A program made the position numbers and the translations under genes. Below, piece by piece: positions 1-9,337 of a stretch of DNA of 64,000 nucleotides (position 1 is its first letter; the number at the start of each line of letters is the position of its first letter). The notes below the pieces were generated by a model that was not told the DNA's origin, made no database searches, and worked only from the letters and a program-made list of their open reading frames with translations. This DNA is from Paenibacillus sp. GSMTC-2017 (GTDB lineage: Bacteria > Bacillota > Bacilli > Paenibacillales > Paenibacillaceae), in NCBI RefSeq assembly GCF_016019935.1, contig NZ_JAECMT010000004.1, forward strand, positions 496,833-560,832. Reading direction: 5' to 3'.

Positions 1-2
1 CA

Positions 3-671
3 CGGGTCATTCTTCTCGTTCAAATGAATGTGCTTGATGATACGAAGGAATACATTGTGAGATTTAAAGAAATTGCAGCGTTGTTCCCAAGTCCGAAAGA
101 GACGTTAGTTGCTCAAATTGGGCGCGGTAGGTGGATGATTCTTGCGGATGCATCGGTTTACAAAACGAATCGGCATGCCAAAAAAGCGCTCCTTGATATT
201 GCAGAGAAAATTAACACGCTTGTTACAGAATGGTTTCAAGCGGCTGTGTATGTTGCAGTTGGCAGACTATGTGCAGATATCGGCGATGTTGGAGAATCAT
301 TTTATGAAACGGTCAAAATGTTAGATATATCAGGGAAGGAATCACGGACGGGAGCTGTTTTTCACATAGAGGATTCTGCGCTCCAGCTCGTCCTTTCAGA
401 AATAACAGATGGTTCTGCGAAGCAGCTTATTTCGCAAGTGCTTGGGGAACTTGTTCAGCATCCCAATCTGCTTGAAACAGTACAAGCTTTCTATGACTAT
501 AATATGAATGTTAACACAGCAGCAAATGTTATAGGGATTCATCGAAATACGTTACTCTATCGACTTGATCGTGTTGCAACTTTTATCGGGGAGGACCCAA
601 GACAGTTCCGGCAAGCGATGCGTATTCAATTAGCGCTAATGTTGTACAGAATTCAAGAAACGAAGGAATAA
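3..671 (+). CDS. CdaR/PucR-family transcriptional regulator (C-terminal part)
   Basis: The reading frame is open to the left edge of the window, so the start lies outside; the first internal ATG is at 24. The last ~60 residues form a PucR-type helix-turn-helix (HTH_30), with a conserved core near IHRNTLLYRLDRV and a preceding stretch LLETVQAFYDYNMNVNTAA. The upstream part fits the GGDEF-like middle domain of CdaR proteins. Known CdaR proteins activate sugar-diacid or glycerate uptake genes. The next two genes encode glycerate kinase and a GntP permease, so a role as their activator is likely by context. A strong terminator follows. Confidence 0.85.
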   Translation, partial: RVILLVQMNVLDDTKEYIVRFKEIAALFPSPKETLVAQIGRGRWMILADASVYKTNRHAKKALLDIAEKINTLVTEWFQAAVYVAVGRLCADIGDVGESFYETVKMLDISGKESRTGAVFHIEDSALQLVLSEITDGSAKQLISQVLGELVQHPNLLETVQAFYDYNMNVNTAANVIGIHRNTLLYRLDRVATFIGEDPRQFRQAMRIQLALMLYRIQETKE

Positions 672-700
672 GCACAAAGTGGAGTCTTGCGAATTGTATT

Positions 701-746
701 AAACGCACAAGAAAGCGCTTTATATAAAGCGCTTTCTTGTGCGTTT
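701..746 (+). terminator. Rho-independent terminator after the CdaR-type gene
   Basis: A near-perfect long inverted repeat (arms AAACGCACAAGAAAGCGCTT and its complement, loop TATATA) ends in TTTT. It separates the regulator from glxK. Its centre resembles a cre half-site (GAAAGCGCTTT), but the complete stem and T-run make a terminator the simpler reading. Confidence 0.85.
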
Positions 747-827
747 TGTACATTGTTGAGATTCGGCATGCGCTCCTATAATGGGAAGTATTAAGAAGAA
801 GGTTGCTGCAAGAGGAGGTTGTAAAGG

Positions 828-1961
828 ATGAAAATTGTAATCGCACCAGATTCGTTCAAAGGGAGTTTATCTGCACAAGAGGCGGGTGCTGCTATAGAAA
901 AAGGAATAAAAAGAGCCAAACCTGAAAGCATTGTCAAAGTTATTCCGATGGCTGATGGCGGCGAAGGAACGATGGACTGCTTAATAAGTACGACAAAAGG
1001 TAAATTCGTTAGCGAAGTCGTGTTTAACCCTTTGGGACGACAAATCGATTCCGGATACGGCATATTAGGAAATGGCACGACTTGCATCATCGAGATGGCA
1101 ATGTCATCGGGATTGTATCTCATCGAAAGTCATGAACGTAATCCCCTTCTGACAACAACATTCGGCTTCGGGCAATTAATTGTAGCAGCGCTAGATCAAG
1201 GTTGCCGTCAGTTCATTCTGGCATTGGGGGGAAGCGCAACAAATGATGGTGGAGCCGGCATGCTGCAAGCACTTGGTGCTGGACTACTAGATAAGGAAGG
1301 TTTACAAATCGGGTTTGGCGGTGGAGAGCTCGAACGTCTCGAAACGATTTGTACCAATGAAATGGATTCACGTTTAAGCGAATGTGAGTTTATTATCGCA
1401 TGTGATGTGGATAATCCATTCATCGGTGAGAAGGGGGCCTCAGCTGTATTTGGCCCGCAAAAAGGTGCAACAACGGATATGGTGAAGCAGCTTGATGACA
1501 ACTTGGAGCATTTTGCTAATGTTATCGAGCAAACGCGAGGCATCGCGATTCATACGATTCCGGGAACTGGTGCTGCTGGGGGGCTTGCAGGTGGAATATT
1601 AGCTTTCCTAAATGGCAAGTTGGAGTCTGGCGTTTCGATCGTTGCTAGAGTTTCAGCGTTAGCGGAGGAAATTCAGGATGCTGATCTTGTTATTACAGGT
1701 GAGGGCCGAGTAGATGCTCAGACCGTTAGAGGGAAAACACCATACGGAGTCGCTAAGATCGCTCAATCTCACAATGTACCAGTCGTCATATTGGCAGGTT
1801 CGATTGGAGATGGGATTGATGTTCTCTACGAACATGGCGTATCAGCAGTATTCAGCATAGTAAATCGTCCAATGTCGCTAGAACAAGCGATGGCAGAGAC
1901 AACACCGCTTCTAGAAGCGGCAGCGGAACAAGTCATTCGTATCATTCAAACTAATCATTAG
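828..1961 (+). CDS. glxK: Glycerate kinase
   Basis: This 377-residue protein belongs to the GarK/GlxK glycerate kinase family (glycerate-2-kinase in characterised members), which phosphorylates glycerate with ATP to feed lower glycolysis. Family marks are the N-terminal KIVIAPDSFKGSLSA, the MADGGEGTMD motif near residue 45, the LGGSATNDGGAGMLQALGA block near residue 130 and the C-terminal ITGEGRVDAQTVRGKTP. Length is typical. The start is ATG 828 with GAGGAGG-like Shine-Dalgarno upstream. The stop overlaps the Shine-Dalgarno of the GntP gene, so the two are translated from one message. The CdaR-type regulator upstream is the likely controller. Confidence 0.93.
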   Translation: MKIVIAPDSFKGSLSAQEAGAAIEKGIKRAKPESIVKVIPMADGGEGTMDCLISTTKGKFVSEVVFNPLGRQIDSGYGILGNGTTCIIEMAMSSGLYLIESHERNPLLTTTFGFGQLIVAALDQGCRQFILALGGSATNDGGAGMLQALGAGLLDKEGLQIGFGGGELERLETICTNEMDSRLSECEFIIACDVDNPFIGEKGASAVFGPQKGATTDMVKQLDDNLEHFANVIEQTRGIAIHTIPGTGAAGGLAGGILAFLNGKLESGVSIVARVSALAEEIQDADLVITGEGRVDAQTVRGKTPYGVAKIAQSHNVPVVILAGSIGDGIDVLYEHGVSAVFSIVNRPMSLEQAMAETTPLLEAAAEQVIRIIQTNH

Positions 1962-1972
1962 GGGGTTTGTGT

Positions 1973-3442
1973 ATGACGACGGAAATTAGCCCAGAAATTA
2001 TTCAGCTAGGCCCAATTATTCTCGGTTTGTTATTCGCTTGTATTCTCTTTATTGTATTTGCTACTGCGAAATGGAAACTTCATCCGTTCCTGTCCATCGT
2101 AGCTTCGACGTATATCTTTGCATTAGGTACGAACCTTATCGGTAAGATGTCTGGGCAAGAGCTTCCGATTATTGCGGATATAGGAGCGACAATCACTTCA
2201 GGTTTTGGTGGTATTATAACTAGTATCGGTCTTGTCATCATCTTCGGTACAATTATTGGAAAAGTGCTTGAGAAGACAGGTGCAGCTATCAAAATGGCAG
2301 AAGTTGTTCTCCGCTTATTGGGTGATCGCCATCCTGCAATCGCTATGTCGATTATCGGCTGGATCGTCTCCATTCCTGTATTCTGCGATTCAGGTTACGT
2401 TATCTTATCTTCGCTTAAGAAATCACTTGCTAAACGTTCTGGTGTTAGCGTCGTTACCCTTTCCGTTGCACTATCAACAGGCTTGTATGCAACACATACA
2501 CTTGTTCCACCAACTCCAGGTCCGATTGCGGCTGCAACGAATGTAGGTATTGGACCATCAGGCCTTTTCTGGGTCATCATTATCGGTATGATCGTCTCTA
2601 TTCCAGTAGCACTTGCAGGACATATTTGGGCTCGAAGAGTAGCAAGCAAACTTCCTTCGACGATGGAAGAAGCAACAGAAACATTTGAACAATACAAAGA
2701 AAGATTCGGCAAGTTGCCTTCTACTTGGGCTGCATTTGGTCCAATTGCCTTACCACTTCTATTGCTGGCACTTGGCTCCGTTGCTAACTTCCCTGTAGGT
2801 ACAGATGTAGATGGAAACAAAGAAATGTTGATGACTGGCTTCGCACACACACTATTTACTTTCTTAGGGGCTCCAGTTAATGCATTATTCGCGGGCGTAT
2901 TGCTCGCAATCTTCACTCTGCTACCTAAACGTGACGAGGAGAACTTGACTAAGCTAATGGGCGAAGGTTTACTGGATGCAGCTATCATCATTATGATTAC
3001 TGGTGCAGGTGGGGCGCTCGGAGCTGTTATTAAGGCGACTCCAATTGCGGATTACGTGAAATCATTAGTTGCTGACAATGCAGCTATGGTCGGCGTAGGC
3101 GCTTTGATTCTTGCGTTCATCATTGCAGCAGTGCTGAAAACCGCTCAAGGAAGCTCGACTGCGGCACTAATTATTACATCGACAATTATGATGCCATTAA
3201 TGCCTTCGCTTGGATTAATGGAGATGATGGGGACTATTCCGCTCGGACAAATTTTGACGGTTATGGCGATTGGTTCTGGTGCGATGGCGGTCAGTCATGT
3301 GAACGATTCCTACTTCTGGGTTGTATCACAGTTCTCTGGCATGAACTTAAAAACCGCCTACAAAGCGCAAACGATGGCTACTTTAGTACAGGGCATAACG
3401 GGTATCGTGGTCGTGTGTATTCTAGGTGCGATTTTCCTATAA
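1973..3442 (+). CDS. GntP-family permease (gluconate/glycerate H+ symporter type)
   Basis: A 489-residue polytopic membrane protein of the GntP family, which imports gluconate and related sugar acids with protons. Family traits include hydrophobic helices throughout, the SIPVFCDSGYVIL segment, the THTLVPPTPGPIAAA motif near residue 180, and a C-terminal AVSHVNDSYFWVVSQFSGM block. ATG 1973 is preferred over the longer frame starting at TTG 1967, because GGGGG at 1961-1965 is well spaced from the ATG. It follows glycerate kinase directly, which suggests glycerate rather than gluconate as substrate; that is inference from context only. Confidence 0.9.
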   Translation: MTTEISPEIIQLGPIILGLLFACILFIVFATAKWKLHPFLSIVASTYIFALGTNLIGKMSGQELPIIADIGATITSGFGGIITSIGLVIIFGTIIGKVLEKTGAAIKMAEVVLRLLGDRHPAIAMSIIGWIVSIPVFCDSGYVILSSLKKSLAKRSGVSVVTLSVALSTGLYATHTLVPPTPGPIAAATNVGIGPSGLFWVIIIGMIVSIPVALAGHIWARRVASKLPSTMEEATETFEQYKERFGKLPSTWAAFGPIALPLLLLALGSVANFPVGTDVDGNKEMLMTGFAHTLFTFLGAPVNALFAGVLLAIFTLLPKRDEENLTKLMGEGLLDAAIIIMITGAGGALGAVIKATPIADYVKSLVADNAAMVGVGALILAFIIAAVLKTAQGSSTAALIITSTIMMPLMPSLGLMEMMGTIPLGQILTVMAIGSGAMAVSHVNDSYFWVVSQFSGMNLKTAYKAQTMATLVQGITGIVVVCILGAIFL

Positions 3443-3460
3443 AATAGTGCGGACGCATGA

Positions 3461-3490
3461 ACCGAGGGGGAATTCCCCTCGGTTTTTTTT
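3461..3490 (+). terminator. Terminator after gntP-type gene
   Basis: Inverted repeat ACCGAGGGG / CCCCTCGGT followed by eight T. It ends the glxK-gntP transcript just before the convergent kinase gene. Confidence 0.9.
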
Positions 3491-3509
3491 GCTTGGCATA
3501 GCTCATCTG

Positions 3510-4481
3510 TTATGAATACGAAAGACGCTTTAAGATCGCCCCTTCGGGAGAAGGTGCGCCAATCGCTTTTAAAGCTAACAAAACAGATCCTACAACAGGA
3601 GGTAGTTCAGGCGACTTAACGACATAACGTCTATTCTTTCCATTCTGAAGTAAATCACCCAGTAACCCAGTCATGTAGGGGCTAGATATTACACCGCCAA
3701 TAAAGGCTATATCTACTTTTTCGCTTGAGAAAGCTGTCCCCATCACTTCGATGCCCGTCTTTAGCTGCTCAGCAGCTCGCTTACAGATTAGTTGTGCAAC
3801 TGAACTGCCATTCTCCGCTGCAACGGTTACGTAAGGAGCAAATTGCCCAAATGTTTTGTTCCGTGCTCTCTTATCTGAATTGAAGCCTTCGAACGCAAGC
3901 TCAGCCATCGTATGTAAACTATCAACTTCAAAGTGGAGGAGCATTTGCTTAATTAAAGGCTCATCCGAAGCATCCCAATTACCAGCTAATATCTCGTAGA
4001 CTGTCTCATATGCGATCGACCTTGCAGCACTCAAAGCATAATGATGAAAGTCATAATTACTAATTTTCCTTCCGGATTCCGTAAAGCCAACAATAATAGA
4101 TCCAGTGCCTGATATGACGATAATGCCAGGTTTTGCGAGTAGGGCGCCAGCATGTGCGGAAACGGCGTCATTTACATGTGTTTTGGAGCAATCCAAGCCC
4201 GGGAGCTTTGTAAGTTCAGTGACCCAAGATAGTGCTTCCGGCGTATCGAATCCTGCAATGCCAGCAACTAGATGGCAGACATCACTCGTTGTACGATTAG
4301 CTGAAGATAGCGCATCAGCAATAGCCGTTTGCACGTTGTGAACTGCATGTTTATCTTTAATAATAGATGCTGCACCTTTTCCTTCAACATAAGCAAGTTC
4401 GTTTCCTTCAAGATCGCATACCATAACGCGCGTATGCGTACCGCCTCCATCAATGCCAATTACAACAGATGAGTTCATCAT
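3510..4481 (-). CDS. BadF/BadG/BcrA/BcrD ATPase family sugar kinase (N-acetylglucosamine kinase-like)
   Basis: A 323-residue ASKHA-fold kinase. The phosphate-1 motif is VIGIDGGGTHTRVMVCD at the N-terminus; the adenosine and phosphate-2 regions include GIIVISGTGSIIVG near residue 120, and the C-terminal FIGGVISSPY and VVGSVLLALKAIGA close the fold. Family members phosphorylate GlcNAc, glucosamine or MurNAc; the substrate cannot be read here. AGGAGG lies upstream of ATG 4481, with an alternative ATG at 4478. It stands alone between convergent gntP and a divergent MBL-fold gene. It is the first of three kinases of this family in the window. Confidence 0.85.
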   Translation of the reverse strand: MMNSSVVIGIDGGGTHTRVMVCDLEGNELAYVEGKGAASIIKDKHAVHNVQTAIADALSSANRTTSDVCHLVAGIAGFDTPEALSWVTELTKLPGLDCSKTHVNDAVSAHAGALLAKPGIIVISGTGSIIVGFTESGRKISNYDFHHYALSAARSIAYETVYEILAGNWDASDEPLIKQMLLHFEVDSLHTMAELAFEGFNSDKRARNKTFGQFAPYVTVAAENGSSVAQLICKRAAEQLKTGIEVMGTAFSSEKVDIAFIGGVISSPYMTGLLGDLLQNGKNRRYVVKSPELPPVVGSVLLALKAIGAPSPEGAILKRLSYS

Positions 4482-4575
4482 GCGGACTTGATCCTCCTAG
4501 TTATGTGAGCGATAATTATAACGAAGACTTAGAAAGATATGGGTATATTATACAAAAATAGACGGAGGGAAAGCC

Positions 4576-5685
4576 ATGGTTGTTGCATTAACAATTGTTG
4601 CGATTATCTTTTTTATACTAATTGCTATTCCTCTTGTTCAGATGGTCATGCCTGCTTTTGGTGGAAGGGTATCTTCGGAGCAGCGAATACAGTTTGCACA
4701 ATTGCCTCATTATGATGGTAAAAGATTCAACTATCCCATTACTACAAAGATGACTACCAATATAAAAGATATGTTACCTGTCGCTTGGGAGTTTGTTAAA
4801 GGTAGTCCAAGCAGAAAGCCGAATGCTCAGCTACCAACTGTATATTTAAAAAAGGAAGATTTACAGCGCCCATTCCATCCAAGATTAATTTGGTTTGGTC
4901 ATTCTGCTGCATTGCTGCAAATGGATGAGCTTACTATTCTGATTGATCCGATGTTTGGCAACGCACCATCACCTGTACCTTTTATCGGAGGCAAACGATT
5001 TGGTCGCAAGCTTCCGATGGAGCCAGCAGATTTTCCGCACATTGATTACGTATTGATCTCACATGATCATTACGATCATCTGGATTATAATTCGATTCGA
5101 GCGTTGAAGACGAAAGTAGGGCATTTTATCGTACCGTTAGGGGTAGGGCAACATCTACGGCGTTGGGGAGTTAAGCCAGAGCTTATTACTGAACTTAACT
5201 GGTGGGATGAAATAGAGTTGCAAGGCGTTAAACTTGCTTGTACACCTGCCCGCCATTTCTCTGGACGGAGCATGATGGATAGAGACCACACATTGTGGTG
5301 TTCTTGGACTATTCATGGCAAGGATGCTCGGATATTTTTTTGTGGGGATAGCGGCTATGGGCCTCACTTTAAGGAGATTGGCGAGCGTTATGGTCCCTTT
5401 GATCTTACGATGATGGAATGCGGACAATACGATGAGAAATGGGCAGCCATACATATGTTGCCGGAGCAGACGGTACTAGCGCATGAGGATGTACGCGGTG
5501 ATGTACTTCTGCCAATTCACTGGGGTAGCTTCACTTTAGCACTCCACGATTGGGATGATCCAGCGAAGCGAGTGACTAAGGAAGCTGAGCGCCGAGGGGT
5601 TCGTATCACTACGCCACTAATCGGAGAAAGTATTGCAATTGGACAAGGCAATTATCCAAGGAGAAGATGGTGGGAAATAGGTTAA
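4576..5685 (+). CDS. MBL-fold metallo-hydrolase, NAPE-PLD/UlaG-like, with N-terminal membrane anchor
   Basis: A 369-residue protein with a hydrophobic N-terminal segment (residues ~2-25) that probably anchors it, followed by a metallo-beta-lactamase fold. The metal motif is ISHDHYDHLD (HxHxDH type) near residue 160; further ligands fit FCGDSGYG near 265 and LPIHWGSF near 315. IWFGHSAALLQMDELTILIDP is characteristic of the NAPE-PLD-like branch. Such enzymes hydrolyse phosphodiester or related bonds, but the physiological substrate is unknown. GGAGGG precedes ATG 4576. Transcribed divergently from the upstream kinase. Confidence 0.85.
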   Translation: MVVALTIVAIIFFILIAIPLVQMVMPAFGGRVSSEQRIQFAQLPHYDGKRFNYPITTKMTTNIKDMLPVAWEFVKGSPSRKPNAQLPTVYLKKEDLQRPFHPRLIWFGHSAALLQMDELTILIDPMFGNAPSPVPFIGGKRFGRKLPMEPADFPHIDYVLISHDHYDHLDYNSIRALKTKVGHFIVPLGVGQHLRRWGVKPELITELNWWDEIELQGVKLACTPARHFSGRSMMDRDHTLWCSWTIHGKDARIFFCGDSGYGPHFKEIGERYGPFDLTMMECGQYDEKWAAIHMLPEQTVLAHEDVRGDVLLPIHWGSFTLALHDWDDPAKRVTKEAERRGVRITTPLIGESIAIGQGNYPRRRWWEIG

Positions 5686-5841
5686 TCTTATAAAGATAGA
5701 TCAGAAATGCATCGTCAGTTAAAAATATTGTTCACACCCGTAGCAACCATAATCTGTTAAATTTCGTTATATAAGAAAATGGTCTGTGGGGGCTTGGTGG
5801 TGGTGGCGATAGGTGAACTTAGGGATGGAAAGTATACAAAA

Positions 5842-6090
5842 ATGGTTGGTTCAGTAACGATTGTTGTGATGGTTACATTATTGCTTGTGGGATGCAATAA
5901 GGATGCTAAGAACGATCAAGAAAACGCCACGCAAGGTGAGAAATTACCAGTCACCACAAGATCACCAGAAATCGTAACACCAAAGCCAATCGCTTTGGTG
6001 GATGAACCAGTCACTGACTCTCAACTTCCTACTATGAGAGTATTGGAAGGTATAGAGCATGCAGTTGATACAACTTTGAATGAGTGGTAG
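5842..6090 (+). CDS. Small putative lipoprotein, function unknown
   Basis: The 82-residue product has a short hydrophobic leader (VGSVTIVVMVTLLLVGC) ending in a lipobox (LVGC). A polar tail rich in K, D, E, P and T follows, so it is probably tethered outside the membrane. The start is uncertain: ATG 5842 has AGGGATGG at a long spacing, while the frame extends up to ATG 5779 with GTG codons near 5800 as alternatives. I do not recognise a family. It is alone between an MBL-fold gene and the convergent trpS. Confidence 0.55.
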   Translation: MVGSVTIVVMVTLLLVGCNKDAKNDQENATQGEKLPVTTRSPEIVTPKPIALVDEPVTDSQLPTMRVLEGIEHAVDTTLNEW

Positions 6091-6116
6091 AGCCTGCGGA
6101 ACCTCAATAAATTAAA

Positions 6117-6157
6117 CAAAAAAGCGTGACTTCCTTCTCACAAGGGAATCACGCTAT
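6117..6157 (-). terminator. Terminator for trpS
   Basis: A hairpin with arms AGCGTGA(c)TTCC and GGAATCACGCT; read on the minus strand it is followed by TTTTTT. It lies just past the trpS stop and may also stop the convergent small lipoprotein gene. Confidence 0.75.
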
Positions 6158-6173
6158 TTGCTGTTGCAATGGA

Positions 6174-7157
6174 TTAGTAAGTTAGTAGCCCCATCGCTTT
6201 TTTAGCTGCATCAAGCGTCTTATGTGCTTCCTGCGAAGCTTTACGAGCGCCCTCTTGCAAAATTCGATCAAGCTCTTCGGATTGAATCAATTCATTATAT
6301 TTCTCCTGCAACGGAGTTAGCTTCGTAATGACGACCTCTGCCAAGTCCTTTTTGAAGGTGCCATAACCTTGCCCCTCATAACGTTTCTCGATAACAGGAA
6401 TAGCCTCATCCGAAAACACGGAATAGATCTCGATCAAATTGCTCACCGCAGGTTTAGCTTCCCAGTCGTAACGTACACTCATATCGGAGTCGGTAACGGC
6501 TCTTGCAAACTTCTTACGAATGTCTGCCGGAGCATCAAGAAGAAGTACATAGCTGCTCTTGTTCGGATTGCTTTTGCTCATTTTGCTAGATGGATCATCT
6601 AACCCCATTACCCGCGCGCCAATCTCTTGAATGACTGGTTCAGGAATAGTAAACGTCTTGCCGAAGCGATTGTTAAAGCGATTCGCGAGATCACGTGTCA
6701 GCTCCAAATGTTGCTTCTGGTCTTCTCCGACTGGGACATGGGTCGATTGATAAAGGAGAATGTCCGCTGCCATTAGAGCAGGGTAAGTAAATAAGGCAGA
6801 GCTGACAGCATCTTTGCCATCTGATTTTTCTTTGAATTGTGTCATACGGCTCATCTCGCCGAAATGAGCTTGTGTTTCCATAATCCAACCAAGTTCAGCG
6901 TGGGCTGGTACTTGTGATTGCATGAAGATGGTGTTTCTTTCAGGATCTACTCCAGCTGCAATGTAAAGGGCAGCAATTTGGCGTGAACGTTCTCTTAACT
7001 CTTTAGGATCTTGAGGTACAGTGATCGCATGCAAATCAGGTACAAAGAAGAACCCTTCGTACTCTTCTTGCAGCTTAACGAACTGGCGAAGTGCACCGAC
7101 GTAGCCGCCGATATTGAGATCACCGCTTGGTTTGATGCCGGATAATAGTCTTTTCAT
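6174..7157 (-). CDS. trpS: Tryptophan--tRNA ligase
   Basis: A 327-residue class Ic aminoacyl-tRNA synthetase that charges tRNA-Trp. The HIGH-like motif sits in KPSGDLNIGGYVGAL at residues ~8-22, and the KMSKS motif is present as SSKMSKSNPN near residue 190. DQKQHLELTRDLANRFN is a typical TrpRS segment. ATG 7157 is preferred over ATG 7178 because GTGAGG stands eight bases upstream and the protein then begins at the usual MKRLLSGIKPSG. A T-box leader upstream controls it. Confidence 0.97.
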   Translation of the reverse strand: MKRLLSGIKPSGDLNIGGYVGALRQFVKLQEEYEGFFFVPDLHAITVPQDPKELRERSRQIAALYIAAGVDPERNTIFMQSQVPAHAELGWIMETQAHFGEMSRMTQFKEKSDGKDAVSSALFTYPALMAADILLYQSTHVPVGEDQKQHLELTRDLANRFNNRFGKTFTIPEPVIQEIGARVMGLDDPSSKMSKSNPNKSSYVLLLDAPADIRKKFARAVTDSDMSVRYDWEAKPAVSNLIEIYSVFSDEAIPVIEKRYEGQGYGTFKKDLAEVVITKLTPLQEKYNELIQSEELDRILQEGARKASQEAHKTLDAAKKAMGLLTY

Positions 7158-7225
7158 GTTCAAAACCTCACTTTTCATGTGTATTGGGCTGGATTAGATT
7201 AAAGCTGAGAATCGTTCCGGGCAAC

Positions 7226-7525
7226 AAAAAAACGCCACGTCCCCTTGAAAGGGACGAAGCGTTAGCTCCGCGATACCACCCGAATTCGGCCATTAGACCG
7301 CTCTTTGCCATAAACGGAGCAAAACAGCTACAGCTGCTTGCATACTTTCGTTCATGTCTCCCATAGATAACGGAGGAGATTCCGTCAAAGCCTACTACTC
7401 TGCGCAAGCAAAGGTTCGGTTTGAAGCGAGGGGACCCATTCACAAATTGCGATGCGCCGGACCTCTCACCAATCGCCGACTCGCTTTAAACATTCGCATA
7501 TAAGCTACTATTTCCCATCATGGCT
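7226..7525 (-). promoter_or_regulatory. T-box leader of trpS (tryptophan specifier)
   Basis: On the minus strand the T-box sequence GGGTGGTATCGCGG lies at 7281-7268. It is followed by a terminator hairpin at 7263-7231 and a T-run. Stem I spans about 7520-7425: it starts GATGGGAAATAGTAG, carries the conserved apical GGTGAGAGG, and returns through GAATGGGTCCC. The codon UGG (7438-7436) sits in the specifier position, matching tryptophan. Uncharged tRNA-Trp should stabilise the antiterminator and switch trpS on. Confidence 0.9.
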
Positions 7526-7552
7526 TTGAATATATACCATTTGTTGTTAATC

Positions 7553-7581
7553 ATAATACTCGCGTATTGAAGCGTAGTCAA
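7553..7581 (-). promoter_or_regulatory. SigA-type promoter of trpS
   Basis: TTGACT (7581-7576), a 17-base spacer, then TATTAT (7558-7553) on the minus strand. The predicted start near 7546 leaves room for the full T-box. Confidence 0.75.
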
Positions 7582-7717
7582 GTGAGAAATTCAGTAAAGA
7601 AAATTGTGATAAGGAGCATACGAGGACAGCCGCGATACAGCGCATGTAATGTCTAATTTCAACTTGTCAGGGGAATAATGGATTAGTAGCGAAGACCAGC
7701 TAAGGGAGACTTCATCA

Positions 7718-9301
7718 ATGAGAATAAAAAGTACCGAAAAAAACTCCTCATCCGCACATAGAAGCAATATAAAAGAGAATGGTGATACCGTCCCGCTCTT
7801 TGCAAACCTGGATGAAAATATAGGGAAGATCAAACGTGATCTAGGAAACAGTACCGATATTGTTTTTCGGGTCATCGGAGTAGGCCAAGATGGTAATCAA
7901 GCAATAGCGATTATATATACGGACGGTTTGGCGGACAAAAAAATTATTGATGAGTTCATCATGGGTGCGTTGCTAAAAGATCTTCGAATGTCTGATACGG
8001 AGGAGACACACTTCCCCACTGATAATGTCATCACTATATTAGAGAAATACGCTTTGACTACGGGAGAAATTTTAGAATTAAGTGATTTCAAAAAGTTGTT
8101 CCATGCTTTATTGTCAGGCGAAACGATTATACTAGTCGACGGTTACAATAAGGGGATTTCAGCTAGTACACAAGGATGGAAAGACCGTGGTGTAACGGAG
8201 CCTTCGGCTGAATCGGTCATTCGAGGGCCAAGGGAAGCTTTTTCGGAAAGTATTCGGACGAATACTGCTCTAGTACGCCGGAAGATTAAGGACCCTAATT
8301 TATGGATGGAAACGAAACATATTGGTCGTGTTACTCAGACGGATGTGGCGATCATGTATATAAAAGGGATCGTAAGTGACGAGATTGTAGAGGAAGTTCG
8401 TATACGGCTAAATCGGATCGATATTGACGCTATATTGGAGAGCGGATATATCGAGGAATTGATTGAAGATGAAGCGTACACACCGTTTCCAACGGTTTAT
8501 AACTCGGAACGTCCTGATGTAATTGCAGCTGAACTTCTGGAAGGGAAAGTTGCTATTTTTGTTGACGGAACACCGTTTGTCCTCGTTGTTCCAGCACTAT
8601 TCGTTTCTTTTATGCATTCAGCCGAAGATTATTACCATCGCGCAGATGTAAGCACGCTCATTCGACTTTTACGGTATTTGGGTGTTTTTATTGCCTTATT
8701 CGGACCATCCTTATATGTAGCTATTACAACATATCATCAAGAGATGTTGCCGACGCAATTGCTCATAAGCCTTGTTGCGCAGCGTGAGGGAATTCCGTTT
8801 CCAGCTTTTATTGAAGCACTTATGATGGAGGTAGCTTTTGAGATTTTGCGTGAGGCAGGTCTCCGTATGCCAAGAACAATCGGACCTGCAGTATCTATCG
8901 TAGGAACACTAGTTATCGGTCAAGCTGCAGTAGAAGCAGGAATTGTATCGGCTGCCATGGTTATCGTTGTATCGACGACAGCGATTGCGAGCTTCGTATT
9001 TCCATCTTACAACTTGGCAAATACGATTCGAATGTTGCGATTCCCGTTAATGGGTCTTGCAGCTTCGTTCGGAATATTTGGAATTGCGGTAGGTGTCATA
9101 GCGCTCGTACTACATCTGTGCAGCTTACGCACATTCGGGGTGCCTTATATGAGTCCATTTGCACCGCTCGTTCTTTCTGATCAGAAGGATGCCATCTTTA
9201 GGTTACCGCAATGGCTAATGACGACACGTCCTCGATTAATGAGCCAGAAAAATATAACACGGGATAGTAGTCCGTCATCGAAAAAGCCAAATGCTAGATA
9301 A
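7718..9301 (+). CDS. gerAA-like: Spore germination protein, GerA family A subunit
   Basis: A 527-residue membrane protein of the GerAA/GerKA/GerBA family, a subunit of the inner-membrane germinant receptor in dormant spores. The N-terminal half is soluble. From about residue 290 there are several membrane helices, with the family block REGIPFPAFIEALMMEVAFE near residue 350 and SYNLANTIRMLRFPLMG near 435. GGGAG precedes ATG 7718. It heads a four-gene unit in the order A, C, small D, B. A forespore promoter is expected, but I could not place a convincing SigG site upstream. Confidence 0.93.
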   Translation: MRIKSTEKNSSSAHRSNIKENGDTVPLFANLDENIGKIKRDLGNSTDIVFRVIGVGQDGNQAIAIIYTDGLADKKIIDEFIMGALLKDLRMSDTEETHFPTDNVITILEKYALTTGEILELSDFKKLFHALLSGETIILVDGYNKGISASTQGWKDRGVTEPSAESVIRGPREAFSESIRTNTALVRRKIKDPNLWMETKHIGRVTQTDVAIMYIKGIVSDEIVEEVRIRLNRIDIDAILESGYIEELIEDEAYTPFPTVYNSERPDVIAAELLEGKVAIFVDGTPFVLVVPALFVSFMHSAEDYYHRADVSTLIRLLRYLGVFIALFGPSLYVAITTYHQEMLPTQLLISLVAQREGIPFPAFIEALMMEVAFEILREAGLRMPRTIGPAVSIVGTLVIGQAAVEAGIVSAAMVIVVSTTAIASFVFPSYNLANTIRMLRFPLMGLAASFGIFGIAVGVIALVLHLCSLRTFGVPYMSPFAPLVLSDQKDAIFRLPQWLMTTRPRLMSQKNITRDSSPSSKKPNAR

Positions 9302-9337
9302 TTATTACGAAGTAGAAGTATAGGAGGATACAACATC

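Noticed and set aside
711..735. Possible cre (CcpA) site GAAAGCGCTTT
   Set aside because: It is one arm and loop of a perfect terminator stem, which explains it fully.
2395..2991. 198-codon minus-strand frame
   Set aside because: Entirely opposite the GntP permease; a mirror of its codon pattern with no start signal.
7423..7487. Short stem-I T-box variant for trpS
   Set aside because: The AAGCGAG/CTCGCTT pairing first suggested a shortened stem I, but GATGGGAAATAGTAG further upstream and the conserved GGTGAGAGG apex support a normal-length stem I with UGG specifier.
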